The notes: generated by a model from the letters alone, not told the origin. DNA of 39,289 nucleotides from Sinomonas mesophila (GCF_001999765.1 NZ_KV908322.1:426889-466177); one strand, 5' to 3'. Counted from the stretch's first letter, positions 18,607-28,250 are shown. Numbers and translations are program-made.

Positions 18607-20328
18607 ATGGCTACCTATACACAGTCGCCTTCGGCCGGCGCTCTGAGCGCGCCGGTGGTGCCGAAGTCCAAGGGGCGCATCGTCGTCAACTGGATCACGT
18701 CCACGGACCACAAGACCATCGGGTACATGTACCTGATCGCCTCGTTCGTCTTCTTCTGCCTCGGTGGCGTCATGGCCCTGCTGATCCGTGCCGAGCTCTT
18801 CGAGCCCGGCATGCAGATCCTGCAGACCAAGGAGCAGTACAACCAGCTGTTCACGATGCACGGCACGGTCATGCTGCTCATGTTCGCGACGCCGCTCTTC
18901 GCGGGCTTCACGAACGTGATCATGCCCCTGCAGATCGGCGCACCCGACGTCGCCTTCCCGCGACTCAACGCGCTGGCGTTCTGGTTCTTCCTCTTCGGCT
19001 CGACGATTGCCACGGCCGGCTTCATCACCCCGCAGGGTGCAGCCTCCTTCGGCTGGTTCGCCTACGCGCCGCTGTCCAACACGACGTTCACGCCCGGCGT
19101 GGGCGGTGACCTCTGGGTCTTCGGCCTCGGCCTCTCCGGCTTCGGCACGATCCTCGGCGGCGTCAACTTCATCACGACGATCATCTGCATGCGCGCCCCC
19201 GGCATGACGATGTGGCGCATGCCGATCTTCACCTGGAACGCCCTCATCACGTCGATCCTCGTGCTCATGGCCTTCCCGCCGCTCGCCGCGGCCCTCTTCG
19301 GCCTCGGCGCCGACCGCCGCTTCGGTGCACACGTCTTCGACCCGGAGAACGGCGGAGCCGTCCTGTGGCAGCACCTCTTCTGGTTCTTCGGCCACCCAGA
19401 GGTGTACATCATCGCGCTGCCGTTCTTCGGCATCGTCTCGGAGATCTTCCCGGTGTTCAGCCGCAAGCCGATCTTCGGCTACAAGGGCCTCGTCTTCGCG
19501 ACCATCGCGATCGCCGCCCTGTCCGTGACGGTGTGGGCCCACCACATGTACGTGACCGGCGCCGTCCTCCTGCCGTTCTTCGCCTTCATGACCATGCTCA
19601 TCGCGGTCCCCACCGGAGTGAAGTTCTTCAACTGGATCGGCACGATGTGGCGCGGCTCGCTGACCTTCGAGACGCCCATGCTCTGGAGCATCGGCTTCCT
19701 CATCACGTTCCTCTTCGGCGGCCTCACCGGCATCATCCTGTCCTCGCCGCCGCTGGACTTCCACGTCTCGGACTCGTACTTCGTCGTGGCGCACTTCCAC
19801 TACGTCGTCTTCGGCACGGTCGTCTTCGCGATGTTCGCGGGCTTCTACTTCTGGTGGCCGAAATGGACCGGCCGGATGCTCAACGAGCGCCTCGGCAAGA
19901 TCCACTTCTGGCTCCTCCTGCTCGGCTTCCACGGCACCTTCCTCATCCAGCACTGGCTCGGCGTCATGGGCATGCCGCGCCGTTACGCGGACTACCTCAT
20001 CGAGGACCAGTTCACGTGGATGAACCAGTTCTCCACGGTCGCCTCGTTCGTGCTCGGTGCCTCGCTCATCCCGTTCTTCTGGAACGTGTACATCACGGCC
20101 CGCAAGGGCAAGAAGGTGACGGTTGACGACCCGTGGGGCTTCGGCGCCTCGCTCGAGTGGGCCACCTCCTGCCCGCCGCCGCGGCACAACTTCACGTCGC
20201 TCCCGCGCATCCGCTCGGAGCGCCCGGCGCTCGACCTGCACCACCCTGAGCTGTCCATGGCCGGTGCGATCCAGCACGCCGGGACCGCCGCTGCCGTGAC
20301 CGCACCCCGGAAGGACGCGACCAAGTGA
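18607..20328 (+). CDS. ctaD: Cytochrome c oxidase subunit I
   Basis: A 573-residue catalytic subunit with about 12 membrane helices that holds heme a and the heme a3-CuB centre. The motifs [14 protein letters not shown] (CuB His and the cross-linked Tyr region), WAHHMYVTG (CuB His pair) and HFHYVVFG (heme a3 and heme a ligands) are intact. The first heme ligand lies in [14 protein letters not shown]. It starts 6 bases after ctaC with an AAGGG Shine-Dalgarno and overlaps ctaF by four bases (GTGA), so the subunits are made in a coupled way. It works with the bcc complex encoded on the opposite strand nearby. Confidence 0.96.
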   Translation: MATYTQSPSAGALSAPVVPKSKGRIVVNWITSTDHKTIGYMYLIASFVFFCLGGVMALLIRAELFEPGMQILQTKEQYNQLFTMHGTVMLLMFATPLFAGFTNVIMPLQIGAPDVAFPRLNALAFWFFLFGSTIATAGFITPQGAASFGWFAYAPLSNTTFTPGVGGDLWVFGLGLSGFGTILGGVNFITTIICMRAPGMTMWRMPIFTWNALITSILVLMAFPPLAAALFGLGADRRFGAHVFDPENGGAVLWQHLFWFFGHPEVYIIALPFFGIVSEIFPVFSRKPIFGYKGLVFATIAIAALSVTVWAHHMYVTGAVLLPFFAFMTMLIAVPTGVKFFNWIGTMWRGSLTFETPMLWSIGFLITFLFGGLTGIILSSPPLDFHVSDSYFVVAHFHYVVFGTVVFAMFAGFYFWWPKWTGRMLNERLGKIHFWLLLLGFHGTFLIQHWLGVMGMPRRYADYLIEDQFTWMNQFSTVASFVLGASLIPFFWNVYITARKGKKVTVDDPWGFGASLEWATSCPPPRHNFTSLPRIRSERPALDLHHPELSMAGAIQHAGTAAAVTAPRKDATK

Positions 20329-20726
20329 AAATCGAGACCTGGCTCTTTGGCACGGGCATCTTCTTCTTCATTCCGGTGGCCGTCGTCTACGGCTTCATGA
20401 CGAACTGGAGCGAGTGGGTCGGCATCCTCGGGATGCTGCTCGTGGGCGGCCTGGCCGGCATGATCGGCAGCTACCTCGGCGTGACCGCCAAGCGCGTCGG
20501 CATGCGCCCCGAGGACCGCGAGGACGCCGAGATCCACGAGGGCGCCGGCGAGCAGGGGCACTTCAGCCCCTGGAGCTGGTGGCCGCTCGTCCTCGGCCTC
20601 GCCTGTGCGACCGGCTTCCTCGGCCTGGCCGTAGGCTGGTGGATCCTCTTCATCGGCGCGGGCATCGCCCTCGTCGCCCTCGTCGGATGGGTCTTCGAGT
20701 ACAGTCGCGGGGACCACGCCCACTGA
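20325..20726 (+). CDS. ctaF: Actinobacterial cytochrome c oxidase subunit IV
   Basis: A 133-residue membrane protein with four hydrophobic segments: two near the N-terminus ([40 protein letters not shown]) and two near the C-terminus ([37 protein letters not shown]). A charged [20 protein letters not shown] loop separates the pairs. This is the CtaF subunit of actinobacterial aa3 oxidases. It overlaps ctaD by four bases and is followed 25 bases later by an excellent intrinsic terminator. Confidence 0.92.
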   Translation: MKIETWLFGTGIFFFIPVAVVYGFMTNWSEWVGILGMLLVGGLAGMIGSYLGVTAKRVGMRPEDREDAEIHEGAGEQGHFSPWSWWPLVLGLACATGFLGLAVGWWILFIGAGIALVALVGWVFEYSRGDHAH

Positions 20727-20751
20727 GGCATCGCCCCTCCGGGGCACTCTG

Positions 20752-20796
20752 GGGCCGGGGCCGGCATCCTCACGGATGCCGGCCCCGGCCCTTTTC
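20752..20796 (+). terminator. Intrinsic terminator of ctaC-ctaD-ctaF
   Basis: A perfect 18-bp stem (20752-20769 with 20774-20791) with a TCAC loop is followed directly by TTTTCT. This is the clearest Rho-independent terminator in the window. Confidence 0.93.
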
Positions 20797-20900
20797 TGCG
20801 TGGGCGTGGGGAGGCACGTGGGTGTGTCACGATGGATGCGGAACCATGACCGTCCCACGCGGACCGGCTGCCCGCCGGCCGCCCATCGGCAAGGAGAGCC

Positions 20901-21689
20901 GTGGAGAACGCGGAGGCCATCGACGGGGAGCTCGACCGCTCCTCGAAGACAGCCATGTACATCCAGCTGAGGGAGATCCTCCGCTCGCACATCACCACGA
21001 AGCTGGCCCCGGGGGCGCCCCTTCCGTCCGAGCGCGACCTCTCGCTGCGCTTCGGCGTGGCCAGGATGACGGTGCGGCAGGCCATCGACGCCCTCGTCGC
21101 CGAGGGCGTCCTCGACCGCATCGTGGGCCTCGGCACGTTCGTGAGCCGGCCGAAGCTCGACCTCCAGATGAAGCTCACCTCCTACAGCGAGGAGATGCAG
21201 CGGCGAGGGATGGTGCCCGACGCCCGGGTCCTGAGCTTCGAGCAGATCGGCGCCTCGGCGTACCTGGCGCGGGAGCTCCAGATCGACGAGGGGACGCCCG
21301 TCGTGAGGTTCCGGCGTCTGCTGCTCGCCGACAAGGAGCCCATGAGCGTCGACGAGAACTACATCGTGGCGCACCGCGTTCCGGGCATCCTCGACGGCCC
21401 ACCGCCCACGTCCCTCTACCAGGTGCTCAGCGAGACCTACGGGCTCGTCATGGAGTGGGGCGAGGACACGATCGAGGCAACCGCGGCCTCGCCCTCGACC
21501 GCGCGCCTGCTCAACGTCGAGATGGGCTCACCCCTGCTCAAGATCCAGCGGCACGCCTATGTCTCGAAGTCGATCGTCGACTACTCGGTCTCCTACTACC
21601 GCGCCGACCGCTACAAGCTCTGGGTGCCCCTCCAGCGGCCCGGAATCCGGGCTCCGCGCAACTATTCCACCAAGCGCTTCCCGGGCTGA
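20901..21689 (+). CDS. GntR-family regulator with UTRA domain (HutC/DasR-like)
   Basis: A 262-residue transcription factor. The N-terminal winged HTH (residues ~15-80) includes PLPSERDLSLRFGVARMTVRQAIDALVAEGVLDR, the GntR signature. A UTRA ligand-binding domain covers residues ~95-250 and ends in SVSYYRADRYKLWVPLQRP. UTRA regulators respond to small metabolites, often amino sugars or histidine intermediates; the ligand here is unknown. GTG 20901 has AAGGAGAG at good spacing. It sits alone between the ctaCDF terminator and the bcc/ctaE terminator, so it is transcriptionally independent of both respiratory operons. Whether it regulates them cannot be told. Confidence 0.85.
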   Translation: MENAEAIDGELDRSSKTAMYIQLREILRSHITTKLAPGAPLPSERDLSLRFGVARMTVRQAIDALVAEGVLDRIVGLGTFVSRPKLDLQMKLTSYSEEMQRRGMVPDARVLSFEQIGASAYLARELQIDEGTPVVRFRRLLLADKEPMSVDENYIVAHRVPGILDGPPPTSLYQVLSETYGLVMEWGEDTIEATAASPSTARLLNVEMGSPLLKIQRHAYVSKSIVDYSVSYYRADRYKLWVPLQRPGIRAPRNYSTKRFPG

Positions 21690-21725
21690 GGACGGCGCGC
21701 ACGCGGCCGCTCACGCCACAACAAA

Positions 21726-21763
21726 CAGGAGGGCCCCGCAGCGTCAGCTGCGGGGCCCTCCTG
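21726..21763. terminator. Terminator of the minus-strand qcr operon (also ends the GntR gene)
   Basis: A perfect 17-bp stem (21726-21742 with 21747-21763) has a GTCA loop between convergent genes. On the minus strand it is followed by TTTGTTGT, so it acts as an intrinsic terminator for ctaE-qcrCAB. On the plus strand there is no T-run. Confidence 0.85.
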
Positions 21764-21783
21764 CAGGAACCAAGCTCCGGGCG

Positions 21784-23469
21784 TCAGTGGCCCAGGCTCT
21801 TGGCGGTCTCCTCCTCGTGTGCGGCGATGGCCTCGTGGCCGTGCTCATGCGCGGCCTCGAGCTCAGCGACTGTCACCGGTGCGACGCGGTCCTCGAAGAA
21901 CCACCGCGAGAGCTTCGCGCGGCGACGCTCCTTGCGGTCCACGATGCCCCTGGCGTTCGGCTGGGCCGGGAGGACGGCCGGCGACTCGAACGAGACGAGC
22001 CGGTAGCGCTTGTACTCGTCGAGCGGCGCGTGCACTTCGATGAACTCGCCGTGCGGCAGGCGGACGATGCGGCCCGTCTCGCGACCGTGCAGGGCGATCT
22101 CGCGGTCCTTGCGCTGGAGGCCGAGGGCCACGCGCTTGGTCACGACGAACGCGATGATCGGGCCGAGGAAGAACAGCGTCCGCAGCCAGTAGGTCACGTC
22201 GTTGAGAGAGACGTGGAAGTGCGTCGCGATGAGGTCCGACGCGGCCGCAGCCCACATCACGCAGTAGAACGTGAAGCCGGCCATGCCGATGGCGGTGCGG
22301 GTCGGGGCGTTGCGCGGACGGTCGAGCACGTGGTGCTCGCGGTCGTCCTTCGTGATCCAGCGCTCGATCCACGGGTACGTGAACAGCACCGTGAAGACGA
22401 TGCCCGCCGGCACGAGGGCCGGGAGGAGGACGTTGAGCGTGAGCGTCTGGCCGAAGATCACGAACTCGAAGTGCTGGCGGTAGCCGTCCACCGAGCCGAG
22501 CACACCGGGCATGAGGCGCAGCGCGCCGTCGACCCAGCCGATGTACCAGTCAGGCTGGGTGCCTGCGGACACGGGGGAGGGGTCGTACGGGCCGTAGTTC
22601 CAGATCGGGTTGATCGTGAAGGCCGCGGCCATGAGCGCGACGACGCCGAAGACGATGAAGAAGAAGCCGCCGGCCTTGGCCGCGTAGACCGGGCCGAGGG
22701 GGTAGCCCACGACATTGCCGTCGTTGCGGCCCGGGCCGGGGTACTGCGTGTGCTTGTGGAGGACCACGAAGAACAGGTGCAGGACCAGCAGCAGGAGGAT
22801 CAGCGCCGGGACGAGCAGGATGTGCAGCACGTACAGGCGGCCGATGATCGCGGTGCCCGGGAACTCGCCGCCGAAGAGGAAGAAGGAGATCCACGTGCCG
22901 ACCAGCGGGATTGACTTGATCACGCCGTCGATGATGCGCAGGCCGTTGCCAGAGAGCAGGTCGTCCGGGAGGGAGTAGCCGGTGAAGCCCGCGGCCATCG
23001 CGAGGATGAGCAGGAAGCCACCGATGACCCAGTTGATCTCACGCGGCTTGCGGAACGCGCCGGTGAAGAACACGCGGAGCATGTGCACGCCGAGGGAGAC
23101 CACGAAGAGCAGGGCAGCCCAGTGGTGCACCTGGCGCATGAACAGGCCGCCGCGGACCTCGAAGGAGATGTCCAGCGAGGACTGGTAGGCGACGGACATC
23201 TCCATGCCGCGCAGCGGCACGTAAGCGCCCTCGTAGTGCGTCTCCGCCATCGACGGGTTGAAGAAGAAGGTGAGGAACGTGCCCGACAGCAGCAGGATCA
23301 CGAAGCTGTAGAGCGCGACCTCGCCGAACATGAAGGACCAGTGGTCCGGGAAGATCTTGCGGCCGAACTCGCGCAGGAGCGGGGACGCGCCTGTGCGCTG
23401 GTCGACGAAATCGGCGATGCGTCCGACCTTGGTCGGCGGCTGGTAGGAGGAGGCGGTAGCGCCGCTCAC
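21784..23469 (-). CDS. qcrB: Cytochrome bc1 complex cytochrome b subunit
   Basis: A 561-residue cytochrome b that carries hemes bL and bH and the quinol sites of the actinobacterial bcc complex. The heme-ligand helices are visible (VHHWAALLFVVSLGVHMLRVF and VLHILLVPALILLLLVLHLFFVVLHKH; given as landmarks HHWAALLF and LHLFFVVLHKH). Downstream helices are followed by a long hydrophilic C-terminal extension (about 110 residues, ending near His561), a hallmark of actinobacterial QcrB. The GTG start overlaps the qcrA stop by four bases. It is the last gene of ctaE-qcrC-qcrA-qcrB. Confidence 0.95.
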   Translation of the reverse strand: MSGATASSYQPPTKVGRIADFVDQRTGASPLLREFGRKIFPDHWSFMFGEVALYSFVILLLSGTFLTFFFNPSMAETHYEGAYVPLRGMEMSVAYQSSLDISFEVRGGLFMRQVHHWAALLFVVSLGVHMLRVFFTGAFRKPREINWVIGGFLLILAMAAGFTGYSLPDDLLSGNGLRIIDGVIKSIPLVGTWISFFLFGGEFPGTAIIGRLYVLHILLVPALILLLLVLHLFFVVLHKHTQYPGPGRNDGNVVGYPLGPVYAAKAGGFFFIVFGVVALMAAAFTINPIWNYGPYDPSPVSAGTQPDWYIGWVDGALRLMPGVLGSVDGYRQHFEFVIFGQTLTLNVLLPALVPAGIVFTVLFTYPWIERWITKDDREHHVLDRPRNAPTRTAIGMAGFTFYCVMWAAAASDLIATHFHVSLNDVTYWLRTLFFLGPIIAFVVTKRVALGLQRKDREIALHGRETGRIVRLPHGEFIEVHAPLDEYKRYRLVSFESPAVLPAQPNARGIVDRKERRRAKLSRWFFEDRVAPVTVAELEAAHEHGHEAIAAHEEETAKSLGH

Positions 23470-24521
23470 GAGTACTCACGCTCCCAGTAGCTAGGTCCAA
23501 CAGGTTCGTGGAAGTCCGAGGAGGCGACGAGGTAGCCCTCGGCGTCGACCTCGATGGGGAGCTGCGGCAGCGGCCGGCTCGCCGGCCCGAAGATGACCGC
23601 GCACTCGTTCGTCAGGTCGAAGGTCGACTGGTGGCACGGGCACAGCAGGTGGTGCGTCTGCTGCTCGTAGAGCGCCACGGGGCAGCCGACGTGGGTGCAG
23701 ATCTTCGAGTAGGCGACGATGCCGTTGTAGCTCCAGTTCTCACGCCCGGCGCTGATGTTGAGGTCAGCCGGGTTGAGGCGCATGAGAAGGACGACGGCCT
23801 TGGCCTTCTCGTTGAGCTTGCCCTCGTGGAGCTCGTTGAGCCCCTCGGGGATCACGTGGAACGCCGAGCCGATCGTGACCTCGGACGCCTTGATGGGCGT
23901 GCCGTCGGGGTCGCGGGTGAGGCGGACCTTCTGGCCCGTGGCCTCGTCCGGCGCCCACATCGTGTGGCGCAGCTTCTGGTCGGGGCGCGGGCCCAGATCG
24001 CCGAACACCGCGACGGCCGGGAACACGGAGAGCACCGTGGCGCCGATCAGCGTGTTGCGGATGAGGGGACGGCGCTTGACGCCGGTCTCCTCGAGGATGT
24101 CGTCGACGATCTTGACCGCGGCCTCGCGGTCCTCGTCCGTGCGGATCCCGTGGCGCGCCTCGGAGACCTCGTGGTCCGGCATGAGGGCCTTGGCCCAGTG
24201 CACGATGCCCGTCCCGATGCCGAGCATGGCGAAGGCGGTTCCGAGGCCGAGCAGGAGGTTCTGCAGGCGGATCGTGGCAATGTCGGAATCGTGCCCGAGG
24301 TCGATGGCGAAGTACGCGACGAGGAACACGACAGTGCCGATCACCGAGATGATGAACAGCGCCGTGACCTGGCGCTCAGCGCGCTTCGCAGCCCTGGGGT
24401 CGAGGTCGGCCAGACGGGGGCGATGCGGTGGGAGACCCGGATCCGCGAACGCCTGCTCAGTCTGACCAGCCGTAGCTACGGCGCCCCCGTGCTGGGGAGC
24501 TCCGTCACTATGGTTGCCCAT
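23466..24521 (-). CDS. qcrA: Cytochrome bc1 complex Rieske iron-sulfur subunit
   Basis: A 351-residue Rieske protein. The N-terminal part has three hydrophobic segments (VTALFIISVIGTVVFLVAYFAI, LLLGLGTAFAMLGIGTGIVHW, TLIGATVLSVFPAVAVFG), as in actinobacterial QcrA. The [2Fe-2S] cluster site has both blocks, CTHVGC and CPCHQS, with the intervening YEQQTHHLL. ATG 24521 is preferred because GAGGGGAAAT lies directly upstream; ATG 24533 and a longer frame are possible alternatives. It is 93 bases downstream of qcrC and overlaps qcrB by four bases. Confidence 0.94.
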   Translation of the reverse strand: MGNHSDGAPQHGGAVATAGQTEQAFADPGLPPHRPRLADLDPRAAKRAERQVTALFIISVIGTVVFLVAYFAIDLGHDSDIATIRLQNLLLGLGTAFAMLGIGTGIVHWAKALMPDHEVSEARHGIRTDEDREAAVKIVDDILEETGVKRRPLIRNTLIGATVLSVFPAVAVFGDLGPRPDQKLRHTMWAPDEATGQKVRLTRDPDGTPIKASEVTIGSAFHVIPEGLNELHEGKLNEKAKAVVLLMRLNPADLNISAGRENWSYNGIVAYSKICTHVGCPVALYEQQTHHLLCPCHQSTFDLTNECAVIFGPASRPLPQLPIEVDAEGYLVASSDFHEPVGPSYWEREYS

Positions 24522-24614
24522 ATTTCCCCTCATCCTTCCTGGCCCCGGTGCAACCGGGACGGTATTCAAATCCTTGCCGCCGCTGGGGCGGCCCAATAGT
24601 GCTGGGCTGCAGTG

Positions 24615-25400
24615 TCAGGAGCTGCGCGAAGTCAGCCAGATCGTGAAGCCGATGATGACGCCGAGGCCGCCGACCCACGCGAACAGGCCCTCGGAGACCG
24701 GGCCGAGCGCGCCGAGGTCAGCGCCGCCGGGCGAGCCCTGCGTCTCGATGGTCTTGAGGAACGTGATGATGTCGCGCTTGCCCTCGGGGGAGATGTTGGC
24801 ATCGCTGAACACGGGCATGTTCTGCGGCCCCGTGGCCATGGCCTCGTAGATGTGCTTCTCCGTGACGCCGGCGAGCGACGGCGCGAACTTGCCGCGCGTG
24901 AGAGCACCGCCGGCGGCGGCCGCGTTGTGGCACATGGCGCAGTTCACGCGGAACAGCTCGCCACCATGCGTCGCGTCACCCTTGCCGTCGAGCATGGCCT
25001 CGTCCGGGAGCGCGGGGCCCGCGCCGAGGGAGGCGACGTAGGCCGAGAGCTGCTTGGTCTGCTCCTCGTTGAACTGGGCCGGCTTCTTGTAGGCCTGCGG
25101 GCCCTGCATCTGCATGGGCATGCGGCCCGTGCCGACCTGGAAGTCAACGGCGGCTGCGCCGACGCCGATGAGCGAGGGGCCGGAGTCCGAGCCTGCGCCG
25201 CCCATGCCGTGGCAGGTCGCGCAGTTCGCCACGAAGAGCTTCTCGCCCTCGCTGATGTCGCTCGCCGTGTAGGTCGTGTCCGCCTTCGCCTGGTTGGCCG
25301 AGCTGGCCATTGCGTAGAGTCCGCCGGTCAGCAGCAGGCCCATGACCAGCAGCGCCAAGACTGCCAGCGGGTGACGCCGCTTCTGCGAGAGTGCCTTCAC
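24615..25400 (-). CDS. qcrC: Diheme cytochrome c subunit of the bcc complex
   Basis: A 261-residue membrane-anchored diheme cytochrome. An N-terminal hydrophobic segment (PLAVLALLVMGLLLTGGLYA) is followed by two c-type heme motifs, CATCHG and CAMCHN, and a C-terminal membrane helix (WVGGLGVIIGFTIWL). In actinobacteria this protein replaces cytochrome c1 and passes electrons directly to CtaC, so no soluble cytochrome c is needed. GTG 25400 is chosen because AGGAA lies about 10 bases upstream. It follows ctaE by 70 bases in the same operon. Confidence 0.94.
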   Translation of the reverse strand: MKALSQKRRHPLAVLALLVMGLLLTGGLYAMASSANQAKADTTYTASDISEGEKLFVANCATCHGMGGAGSDSGPSLIGVGAAAVDFQVGTGRMPMQMQGPQAYKKPAQFNEEQTKQLSAYVASLGAGPALPDEAMLDGKGDATHGGELFRVNCAMCHNAAAAGGALTRGKFAPSLAGVTEKHIYEAMATGPQNMPVFSDANISPEGKRDIITFLKTIETQGSPGGADLGALGPVSEGLFAWVGGLGVIIGFTIWLTSRSS

Positions 25401-25470
25401 TAAATCGTTCCTATCCGTTTCCTGCCGCGGCCAAGGGGCGCGGCCCAAGATCTGCTGCGGTGCTGCGGTC

Positions 25471-26109
25471 CTACTTCAGGACGTAGATGACCAGGAAGAG
25501 GCCGATCCACACGACGTCGACAAAGTGCCAGTAGTACGACGTGACGATGGCCGAGGTTGCTTCGAAGTGGCCGAAGCGCTTGGCCGCGTACCCACGGCCG
25601 ATGATGAAGAGGAAGGCGACGAGGCCGCCGATGACGTGCAGGCCGTGGAAGCCGGTCGTCATGTAGAAGGCGGACCCGTAGGCGTTCGTCGAGAGCGAGA
25701 CGTGCTCGCTGACGAGCATCGCGTACTCGGTGGCCTGGCCGGCGACGAAGAAGGCGCCCATGAGGAACGTGAGCAGGAACCACTCGATCATGCCCCACCG
25801 CAGGAAATCGAACGCTCCGCCACCACGGCGGGGCTGGAGGCGCTCGGCGGCGAAGACCCCCATCTGGCACGTGAAGGAGCTCGCCACAAGGACGATCGTG
25901 TTCACGAGGGCGAAGGGGAAGTTGAGCTTTGCCGTCTCCTCGGCCCACATCTCGCCGGAAGCGGCGCGCAGGGAGAAGTACATGGCAAAGAGCCCGGCGA
26001 AGAACATCAGCTCGCTGGACAGCCACACCACGGTCCCGACCGAGACCATGTTGGGGCGATTCAGCGTGGGATGTGCCGGGGCTGTCGGGGCATGGGTCGC
26101 TGTCGTCAC
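25471..26109 (-). CDS. ctaE: Cytochrome c oxidase subunit III
   Basis: A 212-residue membrane protein with about five helices, a typical actinobacterial CtaE. Landmarks are [57 protein letters not shown] and [15 protein letters not shown]. It is separated from ctaC-ctaD and heads the bcc operon ctaE-qcrC-qcrA-qcrB, as in many actinobacteria. The GTG at 26109 has no Shine-Dalgarno, but a CATAAT -10 box ends six bases before it, so the mRNA is probably leaderless. An in-frame upstream extension would run through that promoter. Confidence 0.93.
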   Translation of the reverse strand: MTTATHAPTAPAHPTLNRPNMVSVGTVVWLSSELMFFAGLFAMYFSLRAASGEMWAEETAKLNFPFALVNTIVLVASSFTCQMGVFAAERLQPRRGGGAFDFLRWGMIEWFLLTFLMGAFFVAGQATEYAMLVSEHVSLSTNAYGSAFYMTTGFHGLHVIGGLVAFLFIIGRGYAAKRFGHFEATSAIVTSYYWHFVDVVWIGLFLVIYVLK

Positions 26110-26115
26110 AAGGAC

Positions 26116-26145
26116 ATTATGTCTGCAAACGCCGGGTTCGCCCAA
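26116..26145 (-). promoter_or_regulatory. Promoter of leaderless ctaE-qcrCAB mRNA
   Basis: On the minus strand, TTGGGC (26145-26140), an 18-base spacer and CATAAT (26121-26116) precede the GTG at 26109 by six bases. The +1 would coincide with the start codon. Confidence 0.55.
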
Positions 26146-26222
26146 CGCGAACCGCCCCCTGACGGAACTTTTTCTACAAAGCCTCGAAATTCCGCGGATC
26201 GGCGGGGTTCCGCCTCCGAGTC

Positions 26223-26246
26223 ATCCGTCGGGCCATCCGTCGGGCC
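26223..26246 (+). repeat. Short tandem direct repeat upstream of trpD
   Basis: Two exact tandem copies of ATCCGTCGGGCC lie at 26223-26234 and 26235-26246, in the divergent ctaE/trpD region. They are too short to assign a role; an operator or replication slippage is possible. Confidence 0.6.
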
Positions 26247-26277
26247 GATCACATTACGCCGCCGGGCCGGACGTCGA

Positions 26278-26283
26278 TAGCAT
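26278..26283 (+). promoter_or_regulatory. -10 box of trpD
   Basis: TAGCAT ends seven bases before the GTG at 26291, and no Shine-Dalgarno is present, which suggests a leaderless transcript. No convincing -35 box is seen. Confidence 0.45.
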
Positions 26284-26290
26284 CGGACGC

Positions 26291-27361
26291 GTGACTACGG
26301 ACTCCACAGCCCCCGCCGCGACTCCTGTGACTCCGCCCACTTGGCGTTCGCTCATCAGCACGCTCGTGGCGGGCCACGACCTGACGCAGGCCCAGACGGA
26401 GTGGGCCATGGACACGATCATGTCCGGCGAGGCGACCGAGGCGCAGATCGCGGGCTTCCTCGTCGGTCTCAGGGCCAAGGGCGAGACGGTCGACGAGCTC
26501 GCCGGTCTCGTCAGGGGCATGGTGGCCCGCGCGACGCCGATCACGATCGCGGGCGAGAAGCTCGACATCGTCGGCACGGGCGGCGACCAGCAGAACACGG
26601 TGAACATCTCGAGCACCGCGGCGCTCGTCGTCGCCGGCGCCGGGGCGCGCGTCGTCAAGCACGGCAACCGCGCAGCGTCGTCGTCGTCCGGGTCCGCGGA
26701 CGTCCTGGAGGAGCTCGGCGTGCGCCTCGACATGAGCGTCGAGCGCGTGGCCGCGGCGGCCGAGGCGTGCGGGATCACCTTCTGCTTCGCGCAGGTGTTC
26801 CACCCGTCCTTCCGGTACACGGCCGTGCCCCGCAAGCAGCTCGCGATCCCGACGATCTTCAACATCCTCGGTCCGCTGACCAACCCCGCCCAGGTGCAGG
26901 CCTCGGCCGTGGGCGCCGCGGACGCGCGCATGGCGCCGCTCATCGCGGGCGTGCTGGCCGACCGCGGCAGCCGCGGCCTCGTGTTCCGGGGCGACGACGG
27001 GCTCGACGAGCTGACCATCACGACGACGTCCCGGATTTGGGAGGTCCGGGACGGGAAGGTCACGGAGTCCGTGCTGGACCCCGCCGACCTCGGCATCGGG
27101 CGCGCCCCGCTCGAGGCGCTGCGCGGCGGCGACGCGGCGCACAACGCCGCCGTCGTGCGTCGCGTCCTCTCCGGCGAGACCGGGCCGGTGCGCGACGCCG
27201 TCGTGCTCAACGCCGCCGCTGGCCTCACGGCCTATGACACAGCCGCCGACGGCCCTCTCCTCGACCGGCTCGCCCACGCCAAGCTGCGCGCCGAGCATGC
27301 GATCGACTCCGGCCAGGCGGCCCGGACGCTCCAGGCCTGGGTGGACTTCAGCCAGTCGTAG
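26291..27361 (+). CDS. trpD: Anthranilate phosphoribosyltransferase
   Basis: A 356-residue enzyme that joins anthranilate and PRPP in tryptophan synthesis. The PRPP-binding block [14 protein letters not shown], the [21 protein letters not shown] region and the [14 protein letters not shown] block (with the [10 protein letters not shown] anthranilate-site segment) are all intact. GTG 26291 gives a normal N-terminus. A longer frame starting upstream is antisense to ctaE. It lies away from other trp genes but next to the bcc/ctaE operon, an arrangement also found in Mycobacterium. The stop is 8 bases from the convergent Lrp-like gene. Confidence 0.95.
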   Translation: MTTDSTAPAATPVTPPTWRSLISTLVAGHDLTQAQTEWAMDTIMSGEATEAQIAGFLVGLRAKGETVDELAGLVRGMVARATPITIAGEKLDIVGTGGDQQNTVNISSTAALVVAGAGARVVKHGNRAASSSSGSADVLEELGVRLDMSVERVAAAAEACGITFCFAQVFHPSFRYTAVPRKQLAIPTIFNILGPLTNPAQVQASAVGAADARMAPLIAGVLADRGSRGLVFRGDDGLDELTITTTSRIWEVRDGKVTESVLDPADLGIGRAPLEALRGGDAAHNAAVVRRVLSGETGPVRDAVVLNAAAGLTAYDTAADGPLLDRLAHAKLRAEHAIDSGQAARTLQAWVDFSQS

Positions 27362-27369
27362 CCCGGGCC

Positions 27370-27648
27370 CTAGGAGAGCCCGAGGGAGAACGCCGCCTCG
27401 AGATCGTGCCGCGAGTACGCCCGGAATGCGATGTGCGTCGTGGTCTCGATGACGCCGTCCACCTTCGAGAGGCGGTCCGCGACGACGTCGGCGAGTTCCT
27501 CGTGCTCGCGGACGCGGGCGATGGCGATGAGGTCCCACTCGCCCGTGACGGAGTAGACCTCGCTGATGCCCGGGATCGCCGAGATCTTCTCGGCCACCTC
27601 CGGGATCTGGGCCGTGTCGGTCTGGATGAAGACGAATGCCGTGATCAT
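27370..27648 (-). CDS. Stand-alone AsnC/Lrp effector-domain (RAM) protein
   Basis: A 92-residue protein consisting only of the AsnC_trans_reg/RAM domain (ITAFVFIQTD, then EVAEKISAIPGISEVYSVTGEWDLIAIARV and HIAFRAYSRHDL). It has no DNA-binding HTH. Such stand-alone RAM proteins form oligomers that bind amino acids in other bacteria; regulation is likely through protein or ligand binding rather than DNA. GGAGG lies directly before the ATG at 27648. It is convergent with trpD, which makes an amino-acid link attractive but unproven. Confidence 0.85.
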   Translation of the reverse strand: MITAFVFIQTDTAQIPEVAEKISAIPGISEVYSVTGEWDLIAIARVREHEELADVVADRLSKVDGVIETTTHIAFRAYSRHDLEAAFSLGLS

Positions 27649-27711
27649 GATCCTCCGATCGGGAAGCGGTCTGGCTGCGTCCAGCCTACTGGCCAGCGGG
27701 CGCGCGACCCG

Positions 27712-28116
27712 CTAGGAACGGCTCCGGGCGGCGCGGGCCGAGAGACGCCGGACCGCGAGCGCGATCGCCCGCCAGCCGAGCAGCAGGAGCCCAAGCGTCA
27801 CGAGGGCGACGACGAGGAACGGGACGGCCGTCCCCGCGCCGGTGGCGGCCCGCAGCAGCATGCCGATCGCCCAGGCGCCGGCCCACGCGGCAATCCCTGT
27901 GGGCCAGAGGGCGAGCGGGCGGCGCCATGCGCGCACGGCGGCCCACGCGGCCGCGAGGCCAACGAGGAACGGCCACGCGGTGGCAAGGACGCCGAGGACG
28001 GGGTTCTCGACCGTGTGGAAGCCGCGGCCCACGGCCGCGAAGACGAGCACGACGGCGATGTCCGCCGCCGCCGCGAGGGCGCGGGCAGGTGCGGCATGTG
28101 ATGGCGAGGACTTCAT
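27712..28116 (-). CDS. DUF3054 family membrane protein
   Basis: A 134-residue protein with four hydrophobic helices. The N-terminal helix and motif DIAVVLVFAAVGRGFH matches the DUF3054 pattern (D-x-VLVFVxxGRxxH). Later segments are FLVGLAAAWAAVRAW, IAAWAGAWAIGMLLRA and FLVVALVTLGLLLLGWRAIAL, and the C-terminal tail is strongly basic. The family is widespread in actinobacteria, with no known function. It is divergent from the VOC protein gene. Confidence 0.75.
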   Translation of the reverse strand: MKSSPSHAAPARALAAAADIAVVLVFAAVGRGFHTVENPVLGVLATAWPFLVGLAAAWAAVRAWRRPLALWPTGIAAWAGAWAIGMLLRAATGAGTAVPFLVVALVTLGLLLLGWRAIALAVRRLSARAARSRS

Positions 28117-28250
28117 CCCCCCAGCCTACGGCGGCAGCCGCGGCACCGCCGTCGTGCATGACCGCCCTGGCCGGCGCGGGATCTTCCCACGGCGCGGAGG
28201 CCGCGGAAGAATGCCGAGGGCAGAGCACCCCCGAGCAGCCAGGAGCAGCC

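Noticed and set aside
26114-26123. ACATTATGTC, identical to part of the dif-like site
   Set aside because: The other Xer arm (GATAA) is missing and the sequence is explained as the -10 region of the ctaE promoter.
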